64,000 bases of DNA from Phytophthora sp. 'mugwort' (Eukaryota; Oomycota; Peronosporomycetes; Peronosporales; Peronosporaceae): NCBI GenBank assembly GCA_033558025.1, contig JAUCEF010000001.1, positions 930,001 to 994,000 of the forward strand, given 5' to 3'. Below, one piece after another: positions 1-8,992 of this stretch. Under the pieces are notes generated by a model. It worked only from the letters and a program-made list of their open reading frames with translations, did no database searches and was not told the DNA's origin. The position numbers and the translations under genes are program-made. How positions within the stretch are numbered: position 1 is the stretch's first letter; every line of letters starts with the position of its first letter.

Positions 1-3000
1 TGCTACCGTGAGTGCTGACTTGGGGTGTCGATGACGCACCGGCTTGAAGCTTTTTGAAGTATCTTCAGTATTATCGCTGCTCTTGATAAGATCAGGACTT
101 ACTGGAGATGGCTCACTGCTGTTAAAACCTGTTGCATCTGATGGTATCAACGTGTCGTCATCTAGGATAACAGGAGACTCTGGACTGTCCGGACTAGCCA
201 GCGATGAACTTGGATTGTCATTATCATGATCTTCACCCAGCAACTCGACATACTGCTGACGCAGTGTCGATAGAAGACAACGTCGCGGTAACCCACTGGT
301 ACTGATGCTCGCAGTCAGTGTCGCCTCGGTCTGATTAAGGTTAACACTAGGTGGATCGGGTAGAGCAGTCAAGGAATGCGCTCGTGCGAGGGCTGCGACG
401 CGCTTTGGACGCAGCGGCTTCTTGGCTACTTTCCGTTGCTTTGGCAGCTCGTGCAGGGCCACATTCTCATGAATGATACACGTCACGCCGAGTTTCTCAA
501 GTAGAAACGCTGATGGGGTCAGATCCATCGTCGCCAATGAAGTTTCCAGCCGTCGTTGACGTAGAAGCCCCGTACTCCCTGCAATCTGCTTGTTACTGCG
601 ACGGATACTTTCGCGATGGAAGTGTTCATACATTTGTTTCTCTCGGTTCAAGCTCCCCACGGCCCAATTGTCTTTGTCAGCAAATGGAAGCTGCTGAACG
701 GGGTGTTGCAGCGTAGGGACGAGCAGGTCGTCGGCGTTGACAGCATCACCCAACACCTCGACCTTACCAAGTGAATCGTTGACATCTCTACGAGCCGAAC
801 GTTTGTCGTGTTGCTGGTTCCCTTCAGAGACTGAAGCTTTGTGCTCGTCCTCTTTCCTCTTCTTCTCCTTTTGCCTCATAACCTTCTTCATGCGCTGTTG
901 GAACTTGGCGCGTTCTTTCTCCCATGCGGTTTGTCTCGCCAGCTGTAGATCGCTCTTCTTCCACGTCGTTTTCCCCTGTAGCTGGTCGAATAGCCGTCGC
1001 GTTTGACCCACGACGGCATTATTCTCTTCGGACTGCTCCTGGTGTGGCTCAGTCTCCATAGTATGCCTCTCCTGCATGGATGCCAGCCCCTTGAAAGCAC
1101 TTATTGATATACTCGTCGTCATTTTAGCCATCGGTGAGGACTGAGCGAGGACTGGAGCGCTCGCACTAGTGTGCATCGTCCGCTTACGCGCTCGGTCCGC
1201 AACCAATATCGATTGCTGTCTCAACGCCATCGTCTTCAGCTTCGTACTCTTTAACTCGCCCCAAAGTTGCTCGGCCTGCTGGCGTTTAAACGCGGCAGCA
1301 GCCGCGACATCCACTTGCCATCGCCAGCTTTCTACTGATGGCACGGCGTCGGCCGGCTGCTGTGGTGCGGGGGGTGCCGTCCCCGTAGCCAACGTCCCCA
1401 TTTGTCGACCTTGGAAGTCCCACACGTAGACGCCTTTGTCACTCCCGCAAGTCAACACACCACGCGGCTCGGCGACAAGTTGCAGACACCGCACATTGCC
1501 ACGATGGGCCGTCCATCGATGTGTACAAACCACGTCCGCTTCGTCCACGTGAAGCTGCTTGAGATCCGAGTGACCTCCCGCAGCTCTGTCCACGTGCTTC
1601 TGTCGAAGTCGCTTGGCGTTCTTGCCTTGTCTGAGGAAGCGACGACGCGGGTTATACGCTCGATCCTGTCGTGACGGCAAGTTTTCTTCCCGAACGGCTC
1701 GGACATGTGCCGCAGCGATGACCTTGGAGATATCGCACACGACCAACTCGCCGTAGAAGCTCGAGACGAACAGCAGGAACCGGCCACGGTCGATCCCGGC
1801 AGCGACTTGATCTCCTCCAGTCTCATCGTAAAAGGTGCGACAGCAAGTGACCGCACTGTTGAGCTGTGCAAGCGTTAGAGGTGACGACGCCACGGAGACT
1901 GGCGTCGCATCCGATGTATGAGCGTCATCGCTAGTCTGCAAGCCATCCAAGCTGTGAAATGTATCGTTCATTAAAGTGTCAGTCGCTTCTGAGCCTTCGT
2001 CGGTAGAAGCTAGTGACGGCATTTCGACGGGGACCGGCGTCATGCGGAACGGGTAGAAGCACAGGAGAAGCACTGTTGGTTTTGAAGGAGTCAAGCTCCA
2101 GACACACACTTGACCGCTTTCGTGGCCCGAAAGGAGCAATGGATACGGCTCGATGAACTCGAGCACGTTCACGTCACTGTTCGTGTGCGGCGGCAACGCG
2201 CCGTGCGCCGTCGAAGCGTTGAACGAGACGCCAGTCGGTGGTGGCGTGCACGTGTCCTCGAGGAGGAAATAAATGTAGTCCCAGATCTTGATAGTGCCGT
2301 CAGTCCCGCCACTGGCAACGAGACTGAGCGCGTGACAGTACGCAAGACACTTGATGTCGCTTTCGTGCGCGTCCGTGATACAGCGCAGCAGTACGTTGCG
2401 AGCCGCGGTGCCTCCTGCTTTAGGGGCATCGTCGTCGTACAACCGTAGCGAACGATCCCACGAGGCCGTCAGCACCGTGCGATCTTCTTTGCAGTAGAGC
2501 AGTGCCGACACTTGCTGTCCGTGTGGTGTCCATCGCGCGAGCACAGCTCCGTTTAGATAGTTGACGACCGCCAGCTCGCCGTTCTGGGCGCCGACGATAA
2601 GTTTCCGCTGCCGGGCGTCCAGATCCACGCACGTGATGTCCGAGCCCACGAGCTCTCGATACGAACGCAGCAACACACCGGAGGCAGCATCCCACACCCG
2701 GACTTCCCGGTCAGTAGCCGTAGCAATTGTCAGCGAGGCCTCGTTATACAGCACGGCACTTGCTGCGAGGACGCGCGGCTTGATACGAACACGTCGAAGC
2801 AGCTTCACTTTGTGCATCCCCGCGACGAGCAAGCTCTGGCCGTTGTTAAGAATCGCCAGCGAGTGCGCTCGCCACGGTGACCGACTTAGGTCACTGCCGA
2901 GCCGAAAGACTTGCAAGCATCGTCGACTACTACTCAACTCGGCGTCGGTGCTTTCAATTGAGAGCACGTTAACGAGCGTCCACCACCGGAACCAGCCGTC

Positions 3001-4422
3001 ATCGTCCACGGTAATACACTGATCCGCTAACATTCTCGTGCTCGAGACGCCAGTCTTTGTCGTCTTCATAAGAGCCGAAGCTGCAGCGAACATAGTCGAA
3101 GGAATGAGTTGAATACAGCAGACGGGTGAACCGTGGCCCGAAAGACGGAAGACCGGGGTAGTCGCTAATGCCGACGTCTCCCAGCCAAAAACTTCGCATT
3201 CAAACCCAGCGCTTAGAAACACCTGCGACGACAGCTTTACCAGTAAACGGACACCGCGACGATGACCTTGTCGACAAGCACGAGTCTGCAGGTTGTGCGT
3301 ATCCCACAAGTAGATCATACTGTCCATGCCACACGATACGAGCGTGTCATCGTTCAGGACCAGCACGTCCTGCAGTATGTCCGTGTGCTGCTTTAATGTC
3401 TCCACGAGACGCACCTCGCACGTGCCGTCGCTGCTGGCTTCGCCTCGAGCTTTGGCGGTGACAGCGTTTACATTGACAGTTTGAGACCTCGTCACGTACC
3501 ACACGGAGATCATCAAGTCGGCCGATATGGAGAAGAGCTGCTGCGTGCTGGCGTTCCACTCCAGCGCGCGTTGCGGACGTGGAGTGTGGATGATCGCCAT
3601 CGGCCGAGGTGTTTCCATTGCGCTCGTACTGCACGCGGTCAATAACGTGGATGACCAGAACGTCAACTTGAGGTCGCCAGCTGAGACTGCGAGCAAATCG
3701 AGTCCTGCTAGATACTTGAGAGCTTGCACTGGAGACCGTTCAGACCGGACTTCGTCCTGGTCGCGTCGATAGCCCGAGATGTAGCACAGCGGGTGGAACT
3801 TGTTGACGACGGGCAGCGTCGGCGTAAATGAATAGGTCGTCGTCATCAAGTCGTCGCCTGCGTTCGCGTCTGTGCCGGCGCCCTTCTCGCCCGAAGCGGC
3901 TCCAGTGCCACGCTTAACATCTACATCATTCTCTGGAGGCAAAAGACCTGCAGGATCAAGTAACTCGACTACAGGACGTGAATTTTCCAGTAGCAATAGT
4001 CTCCGAAACTCCGGCAGATACTCAATCCGCTTTGGAGGCCGATTAACCGCCGTATCAACGAATCGAGGGTGTTCTTCGTACTGCAAGTCTCTCAATTGAG
4101 CCACCGTCCCCAGGACGTCGTCATTGCCGGCACCGGACGAGCCCATGCCACCTTCAATGATCGCGCTGGTGAATTCTTCCCATTCCATGGCCCCGTCACC
4201 GTTCACATCAACCTGTGCGAAGAGCTCGACCAGGTCTTCAATGAAGCTCACGACGCTCTCTGGCTCCCAACTCACACGGTCCAACATGACCTTAACGAAA
4301 TCGCGGAGTGAAAGTCCTCGACCGGCACGATCGAAGTCTTCCTTAAGCAACGCCAAGTCCTCCACCTGCAGCCGAACCATGATGCCCAAACACGCCTGGT
4401 ACTGCAGCAACGCCGCCGCCAT
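1..4422 (-). CDS. EF-hand and WD40-repeat protein, 3' end outside window (WDR49/CFAP337-like)
   Basis: An uninterrupted reading frame runs from ATG at 4422 through the window edge (1474 codons, no stop). An in-frame TAA lies four codons upstream of the ATG, which fixes the start. A canonical EF-hand loop (DVNGDGAMEWEE, residues 72-83) is followed by many WD40 blades ending in motifs such as VRVWD, IKIWD, VCVWS and VYVWD. A long charged tail (from about residue 1000) contains a Lys/Glu-rich helix and Ser/Pro-rich stretches. The EF-hand plus WD40 order resembles the WDR49/WDR64/CFAP337 group, whose members are linked to cilia. A flagellar role here is inference. The C-terminus is not visible. 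It is divergently paired with the gene at 4526. Confidence 0.85.
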   Translation of the reverse strand, partial: MAAALLQYQACLGIMVRLQVEDLALLKEDFDRAGRGLSLRDFVKVMLDRVSWEPESVVSFIEDLVELFAQVDVNGDGAMEWEEFTSAIIEGGMGSSGAGNDDVLGTVAQLRDLQYEEHPRFVDTAVNRPPKRIEYLPEFRRLLLLENSRPVVELLDPAGLLPPENDVDVKRGTGAASGEKGAGTDANAGDDLMTTTYSFTPTLPVVNKFHPLCYISGYRRDQDEVRSERSPVQALKYLAGLDLLAVSAGDLKLTFWSSTLLTACSTSAMETPRPMAIIHTPRPQRALEWNASTQQLFSISADLMISVWYVTRSQTVNVNAVTAKARGEASSDGTCEVRLVETLKQHTDILQDVLVLNDDTLVSCGMDSMIYLWDTHNLQTRACRQGHRRGVRLLVKLSSQVFLSAGFECEVFGWETSALATTPVFRLSGHGSPVCCIQLIPSTMFAAASALMKTTKTGVSSTRMLADQCITVDDDGWFRWWTLVNVLSIESTDAELSSSRRCLQVFRLGSDLSRSPWRAHSLAILNNGQSLLVAGMHKVKLLRRVRIKPRVLAASAVLYNEASLTIATATDREVRVWDAASGVLLRSYRELVGSDITCVDLDARQRKLIVGAQNGELAVVNYLNGAVLARWTPHGQQVSALLYCKEDRTVLTASWDRSLRLYDDDAPKAGGTAARNVLLRCITDAHESDIKCLAYCHALSLVASGGTDGTIKIWDYIYFLLEDTCTPPPTGVSFNASTAHGALPPHTNSDVNVLEFIEPYPLLLSGHESGQVCVWSLTPSKPTVLLLCFYPFRMTPVPVEMPSLASTDEGSEATDTLMNDTFHSLDGLQTSDDAHTSDATPVSVASSPLTLAQLNSAVTCCRTFYDETGGDQVAAGIDRGRFLLFVSSFYGELVVCDISKVIAAAHVRAVREENLPSRQDRAYNPRRRFLRQGKNAKRLRQKHVDRAAGGHSDLKQLHVDEADVVCTHRWTAHRGNVRCLQLVAEPRGVLTCGSDKGVYVWDFQGRQMGTLATGTAPPAPQQPADAVPSVESWRWQVDVAAAAAFKRQQAEQLWGELKSTKLKTMALRQQSILVADRARKRTMHTSASAPVLAQSSPMAKMTTSISISAFKGLASMQERHTMETEPHQEQSEENNAVVGQTRRLFDQLQGKTTWKKSDLQLARQTAWEKERAKFQQRMKKVMRQKEKKRKEDEHKASVSEGNQQHDKRSARRDVNDSLGKVEVLGDAVNADDLLVPTLQHPVQQLPFADKDNWAVGSLNREKQMYEHFHRESIRRSNKQIAGSTGLLRQRRLETSLATMDLTPSAFLLEKLGVTCIIHENVALHELPKQRKVAKKPLRPKRVAALARAHSLTALPDPPSVNLNQTEATLTASISTSGLPRRCLLSTLRQQYVELLGEDHDNDNPSSSLASPDSPESPVILDDDTLIPSDATGFNSSEPSPVSPDLIKSSDNTEDTSKSFKPVRHRHPKSALTVA

Positions 4423-4525
4423 CGTCAAGGTTTAATACGTCGACGTTTCGTTCCTGTCCGACGTCCTGCGATGACGTCGCGCATGGCAAATTTAGCGACG
4501 ATCAGTCTCTAAACTTCGTGTTGTA
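4423..4525. promoter_or_regulatory. Shared intergenic promoter of a divergent gene pair
   Basis: Only 103 bp separate the two start codons. The stretch contains TGACGTCG, close to a CRE-type palindrome, and TCAGTCT, a near match to the oomycete initiator YTCANTYY on the plus strand. Both directions must be driven from here unless promoter elements lie inside the genes. Site assignments are by eye only. Confidence 0.45.
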
Positions 4526-7252
4526 ATGGAAGCGCTGGAGGCCACGACTCGACCTGCAGCAGGTGCTGGACGTCCGCCACGTCCACGAGCGCCTAAACCG
4601 TCTCATGCTGCCTGGTCAACCACGTATTCACCGTACGCCGCCCCCGTTCGTGCAAGTCCGCGAGCAGCAAAACTCGCACAGCCAGAGTCTGTTCCACATA
4701 CCCTTCGACCGCGACGACCTCTTTCCGCGTCGCAAGTGGCGTCCACGACAAGTAGTCGAATGGCACAGACGTCGCCACGCCCGGATTCAGCTCGACCCGT
4801 TCGTCCGACCAGTGCGAGTCAAGCGCGATACATGCAACTCGAGACGATAGCGTTCCCAATGCAGAGCTTCCTACAACCAACATCCGCTACTTGTCACGCG
4901 TGTAACTCAGAGATAACAATACAGCAAGAAACAGACTCGGCGGCGATGCAGTTGAAGCTACAGGCGCTTCTGGAGATGTGGGGAGACGAACAGCTCAACT
5001 TCCGTTCGTCTGCACTCTTCTATGAGTCGACGTTCCAACAGGCTAAAGCGTTGGCTAGCAGGATGCCTCGTCCCAACGCCTTCATCTCGGCCGTGGCGTT
5101 CGCCTGCCTCACTCAATTGGGGTCTGTTCTGAATGAACAGTACCCGGTTCTTCCTAATGTTATCCAAGAGCTTGGTACTGCTATCTATTCCAACTTTACA
5201 GATCTCCAGCACCAAGTGGAGCTTGAACATCAAAGACAGCACCAGGCTGCCATCGTGTTTGAACATGGCAAACCGTGGTTCTTAGAGTTAAAAGCGCAAC
5301 AAACTCGGTGCGAGAGCCTCCAGACGTCGGTCATTACGTCCAAAAACGAGGTGGAACTATTGAAAGAAATGCTTCAGGAAGCTCGAAGTGTCAAACCACC
5401 TGTAGTCTCTACTGCTGCGCTTCAATCGCCGTCGAAACGTCATCAACTTGATGAATATTACATTCCTCCTGTGCTTCAGCTCGGAGATTTAAGCTTGGAA
5501 TCTTTAAGTGAAGAAGTATTGACAGCATTTACCAAGATTTCGGACGCGGACGCCCGGCATTTACTGGCTTTGATTCTAGAAAATGCAGTGGAGCGAGACC
5601 TGGCCAAGTTTCCCGATGTGTTGGCAGCGACGGTAGGGAATATGCAGGGACAAGATAGACGACGATTCCTACGAGAATGCTTCGATTACGTCACTCCTAG
5701 CGAGCTCCAGGATGCTTTGCACGAGCGCGATGAAGTTAACGACGAGAAACGGTACCAAGCTTTGGTTGAGGATCTACACAATGTGTTACATTTACAAGAA
5801 AATGGCTCGAAGAACGATTCGTCCGTGGCAGTGGCGTTTTTCCACTCGGAAGAAGCTCGTATTGGCAAGAGAGTACACGAGTTAATGGAGCTCGTAGAAG
5901 ACGTGGCAACGGAGCTTTCGTTCTTTGAGTCGAAAGACCAAACGCGCTTTCCTCTACCACTTGTTGAGCGACTTCGACAGTATCAAAGTCCGGAAAAACG
6001 AATGAGGAAAGAGCACGAACTGATCCAGCGACAACAACCTCTTGTCAATGATACAGATTATTCTCAATGCGAATGCATTTGTGGGCGACATCGCTTGATA
6101 GAAGCTGATGGCGCAGTAAAAAACGCCCACGTGATCATTGAAGAGCCTCTCGAGAACGAAAATGAAGCTGTAAAAATGCGCAAACCAAGACGCAAATCGA
6201 CTCTGAAGCGTCCATTGTCTGGACGTCGGAAGAATGCCATCAGCTTCAGCCCTCGCTTCGGTTCCCCACGTCGATCAAGTGCTTCTATCCACGTGTTCCC
6301 GCTTGCTGAAGTGTGTCATCTAGTCTCGTCCATTCTTCATCTTCAGTTCTCACGAGACGTTGCAGAGCCTTGTAGGGTTTTAAACACTCCAGTGTCGGCT
6401 CTCATGGTTGACAATCGCTTTGATTTTCTCAAACCAGACGCAACAGCTGCACGGAGCTTCAAGACGCTTGCAAAGGATTATTTGGTGCGCAAATACGGCA
6501 TCAAATCCATTGCAGTCATGCACACGATGCAACTCGAACGATCGTTATTGCACTATGCAGCCAAGGAAAACCACACTCGATGTCAACTCTTTAGTTGGTT
6601 TTTTGGTGCTGATAAAACGCGCGCCCAGTCAAAAGACGCCGCTTTTGCCTTTTTCCAGAAACTTGTCAAGTGCATCTTGAACTTGTACGCGGTCAAGAAA
6701 ATTCCTCGAGCCAACTCGATCACAAATAGTCCGTCGCCGACACGTCCACAACCTCAGCAGTTGACGTATTCGGCTTTAATCACTCTGTGGACTGAATGTA
6801 TTGGAGACGGTGAAGCTGCGAATTCTCGATCTATAACAGCGATGATGGCTCTGGAGACATGTAAGCGAGCGTTCCCACCGGCCATGCAGCGCAGTAGCCA
6901 CTTGACGATGTTCCGAGAGAAATTGCATCGTCAAAATTTAGACCAAACGACAGTCGAGATCGAAGAATTCCTCCACGGGGCCATGAAAACTTGGCAGCTT
7001 ATGTACGACATTCATGTGCAAGAAGCAATGACGACAATTGAGACGACGGGAGTTCTTGACCCTGATGGCTTTGCACGATGTCTTATCGCCAATGGATTGG
7101 AGTTTACTACAGGTGAGAGGTACGAATTATTCGACTTGTTAACTCAAGAAAGCGACGAAAACGTCATTCCAAGCAAGAAAATGGTGCAACTCATCGTGGA
7201 AGCCAAAAATTGGAGACCCGCAATGTCGTCAAGTACTTTAATAACAGGTTGA
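4526..7252 (+). CDS. Coiled-coil protein, possibly TSNAXIP1-N-like
   Basis: Intronless 908-residue protein. The first 110 residues are Pro/Ala/Arg/Ser-rich and probably disordered. Residues about 140-300 are helical (LQALLEMWGDEQLNF, then a long Glu/Gln-rich coiled coil) and remind me of the N-terminal domain of translin-associated factor X-interacting protein 1. A basic linker (about 550-590) separates this from a second helical half. The last 70 residues resemble a degenerate EF-hand pair (TTGVLDPDGFARCLI, then DENVIPSKKMVQLIV). The close divergent pairing with an EF-hand/WD40 protein suggests a related, perhaps flagellar, job; this is inference. The frame is certain, the family is not. Confidence 0.8.
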   Translation: MEALEATTRPAAGAGRPPRPRAPKPSHAAWSTTYSPYAAPVRASPRAAKLAQPESVPHTLRPRRPLSASQVASTTSSRMAQTSPRPDSARPVRPTSASQARYMQLETIAFPMQSFLQPTSATCHACNSEITIQQETDSAAMQLKLQALLEMWGDEQLNFRSSALFYESTFQQAKALASRMPRPNAFISAVAFACLTQLGSVLNEQYPVLPNVIQELGTAIYSNFTDLQHQVELEHQRQHQAAIVFEHGKPWFLELKAQQTRCESLQTSVITSKNEVELLKEMLQEARSVKPPVVSTAALQSPSKRHQLDEYYIPPVLQLGDLSLESLSEEVLTAFTKISDADARHLLALILENAVERDLAKFPDVLAATVGNMQGQDRRRFLRECFDYVTPSELQDALHERDEVNDEKRYQALVEDLHNVLHLQENGSKNDSSVAVAFFHSEEARIGKRVHELMELVEDVATELSFFESKDQTRFPLPLVERLRQYQSPEKRMRKEHELIQRQQPLVNDTDYSQCECICGRHRLIEADGAVKNAHVIIEEPLENENEAVKMRKPRRKSTLKRPLSGRRKNAISFSPRFGSPRRSSASIHVFPLAEVCHLVSSILHLQFSRDVAEPCRVLNTPVSALMVDNRFDFLKPDATAARSFKTLAKDYLVRKYGIKSIAVMHTMQLERSLLHYAAKENHTRCQLFSWFFGADKTRAQSKDAAFAFFQKLVKCILNLYAVKKIPRANSITNSPSPTRPQPQQLTYSALITLWTECIGDGEAANSRSITAMMALETCKRAFPPAMQRSSHLTMFREKLHRQNLDQTTVEIEEFLHGAMKTWQLMYDIHVQEAMTTIETTGVLDPDGFARCLIANGLEFTTGERYELFDLLTQESDENVIPSKKMVQLIVEAKNWRPAMSSSTLITG

Positions 7253-7450
7253 TTCTTTAGTTTTTTTTGGTTAGTTTTTCGAGTTATAGGAATTGGGGAT
7301 ACAAAAGAACCCATTATTGTTGTGACAAAGGAAAAAGTGCATGGAGTTATTCCCACTGAATTTCGATATTAACCGCTTAGGTTCGACCTGAACGGTATTG
7401 CTCTATGGAGGGAAGGTGGAAAATACACACCATTTGTCGAGCTATTTTTT

Positions 7451-8770
7451 CTACCCAAAGTTGACAAACGACTGATTCAATCCCCCTGGCTGCTGTTGCT
7501 GTTGCTGTGGCGGTAGCTGCGGCTGTTGATGCTGGAAGCCTCCTTGGTTTCTCTGCATGCCCATTAGGTTCATTCCCATCGGTTGGCCCTGAAAACCCAT
7601 CGGAGAAGCGCCACCTATAGACACAAAATATACTCGCAAAGTCAATACCCCGCAATTTTCCCACTAAATACTGCATCACATACCCATCATCATGCCATTC
7701 TGCTGCGGAGTGGCGAACATTTGGTTCTGCATGGGAAATCCCATCATCGTATTGGGCTGCTGTCCCATCATAGGGTTCATGAATCCTTGTCCGCCCATGG
7801 GCATACTCATAGACATGTTCATTCCCATTGGACGTGGAGGCATCATCCCCATTCCATTCATCGCTCCCATGCCATTCATCTGCATACCCATTATCGGTGC
7901 CGGCGCCATCCCCTGCTGAGGAGGGAATGCATTCTGCTGTTGCTGCGGCTGCGCCGACGATCCGAAGCTCGCCATGATGTTGGCCATCTTGTTCACATGC
8001 TGATCAACTGGTGGCGAGGATTGCGGGGCGAATGCATCCTTAAATCCAGACTGGGCGTTACTAGAACCTCCGAATGACGCCCACTCGTCCTGCTTTGGCG
8101 CCGCCGGGGCAGCAGCTACGGGAGCATCCACCAAACTTGGCGCCGCTGGGACAGGAGCGCTGAACACGTCGAAGGACAATATATCCTGCGTGACGGCAGG
8201 TTGTATAGCAGGCGTAGCCTCTCGAGATCCGTGTCGGGAACCGTGACGGGACCCGGAGCTGCGTTCCTTCTCCTTGCGCCGTTCATGACGTCGTCGGGTG
8301 TCGTCCTCGTCCTCGTCTGAGCAGCTGTGCTTCTTCCGACGTCCTCCACGGTCCTCGTTCTCATTGGGGGCATCTCCGACGAAGCGTTTACGCTCATATT
8401 TCTCCCTAATCCACGTCTCTTTCTCCCGGACGGGTGAGTGCTCGGTCGGGATGCGGTAGTCCCGAGGAACGTTAGCCTCGTAGTAGGCCTTGGCTCGCGC
8501 GTTGCCCCAGCGCTGCATCTGCTGCACCTGCTCCACCGTCCACGAATCCAGATTGACGCTGCGCACGAAGGTCAAGTGCACGCCCAGGCTGCGGTGGATA
8601 CCCGAGCACGCGATGCAAATGAAGACGCCGAGGTTGATGGACGCCCAGCGAGGCCCGCGGCAGCCGCAGTCGGCGCAGAACTTATTCTCCTCGAGCTTCA
8701 TGAGCTCATTCAGCTGCTTCTTGAGCTTCGTCTGGTCATCGGGCGCGCGGGAGCCTCCGGAGCGGCTCAT
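7451..8770 (-). CDS. ArfGAP zinc-finger protein (SMAP-like), two exons
   Basis: Exons are 7684-8770 and 7451-7614, joined across a 69-nt intron (7615-7683, donor GTATGT, acceptor CTATAG), giving 416 residues. The N-terminal ArfGAP domain has the zinc finger C32-x2-C35-x16-C52-x2-C55 and the catalytic arginine in SGIHR (R60). It should stimulate GTP hydrolysis by ARF GTPases during vesicle coat release. The middle is charged and Arg/Ser-rich. The C-terminal half is rich in Met, Gln, Gly and Pro, as in SMAP-type adaptors, and ends QSFVNFG. I chose ATG 8770 (MSRSGGSRAP). An upstream in-frame extension would add a spurious hydrophobic leader. Without splicing the frame ends at 7676. Confidence 0.88.
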
Positions 8771-8992
8771 ACTTAAAGGGGGGAGGAGAGCGAGATGGAG
8801 AGTGATGACAAGAGCTAAAGGTGCAGTGCCAAGAGCCAAAAATAGAGCTGAAACTCCCTGCGTGTGACTTGAAGTGAGTATGTTGTGCGGGACAAGGATA
8901 CAGAGGGTGGGATAAGCTGGACAATATCGAAATAACCTTGAACGAGAATGTGGTCGTACAGATGTGATAGTTGCCTTTTTTCTGAAAGTCTG

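Noticed and set aside
2110..2448. Long plus-strand frames within 1-4422
   Set aside because: They are antisense shadows of the uninterrupted WD40 frame.
7480..7530. CAG/CTG-type repeat as a separate microsatellite locus
   Set aside because: It encodes the Gln-rich tail of the ArfGAP and is short and interrupted.
8771..8839. Upstream extension of the ArfGAP with a signal-peptide-like leader
   Set aside because: ArfGAP proteins are cytosolic, and ATG 8770 gives the normal N-terminus a few residues before the zinc-finger helix.
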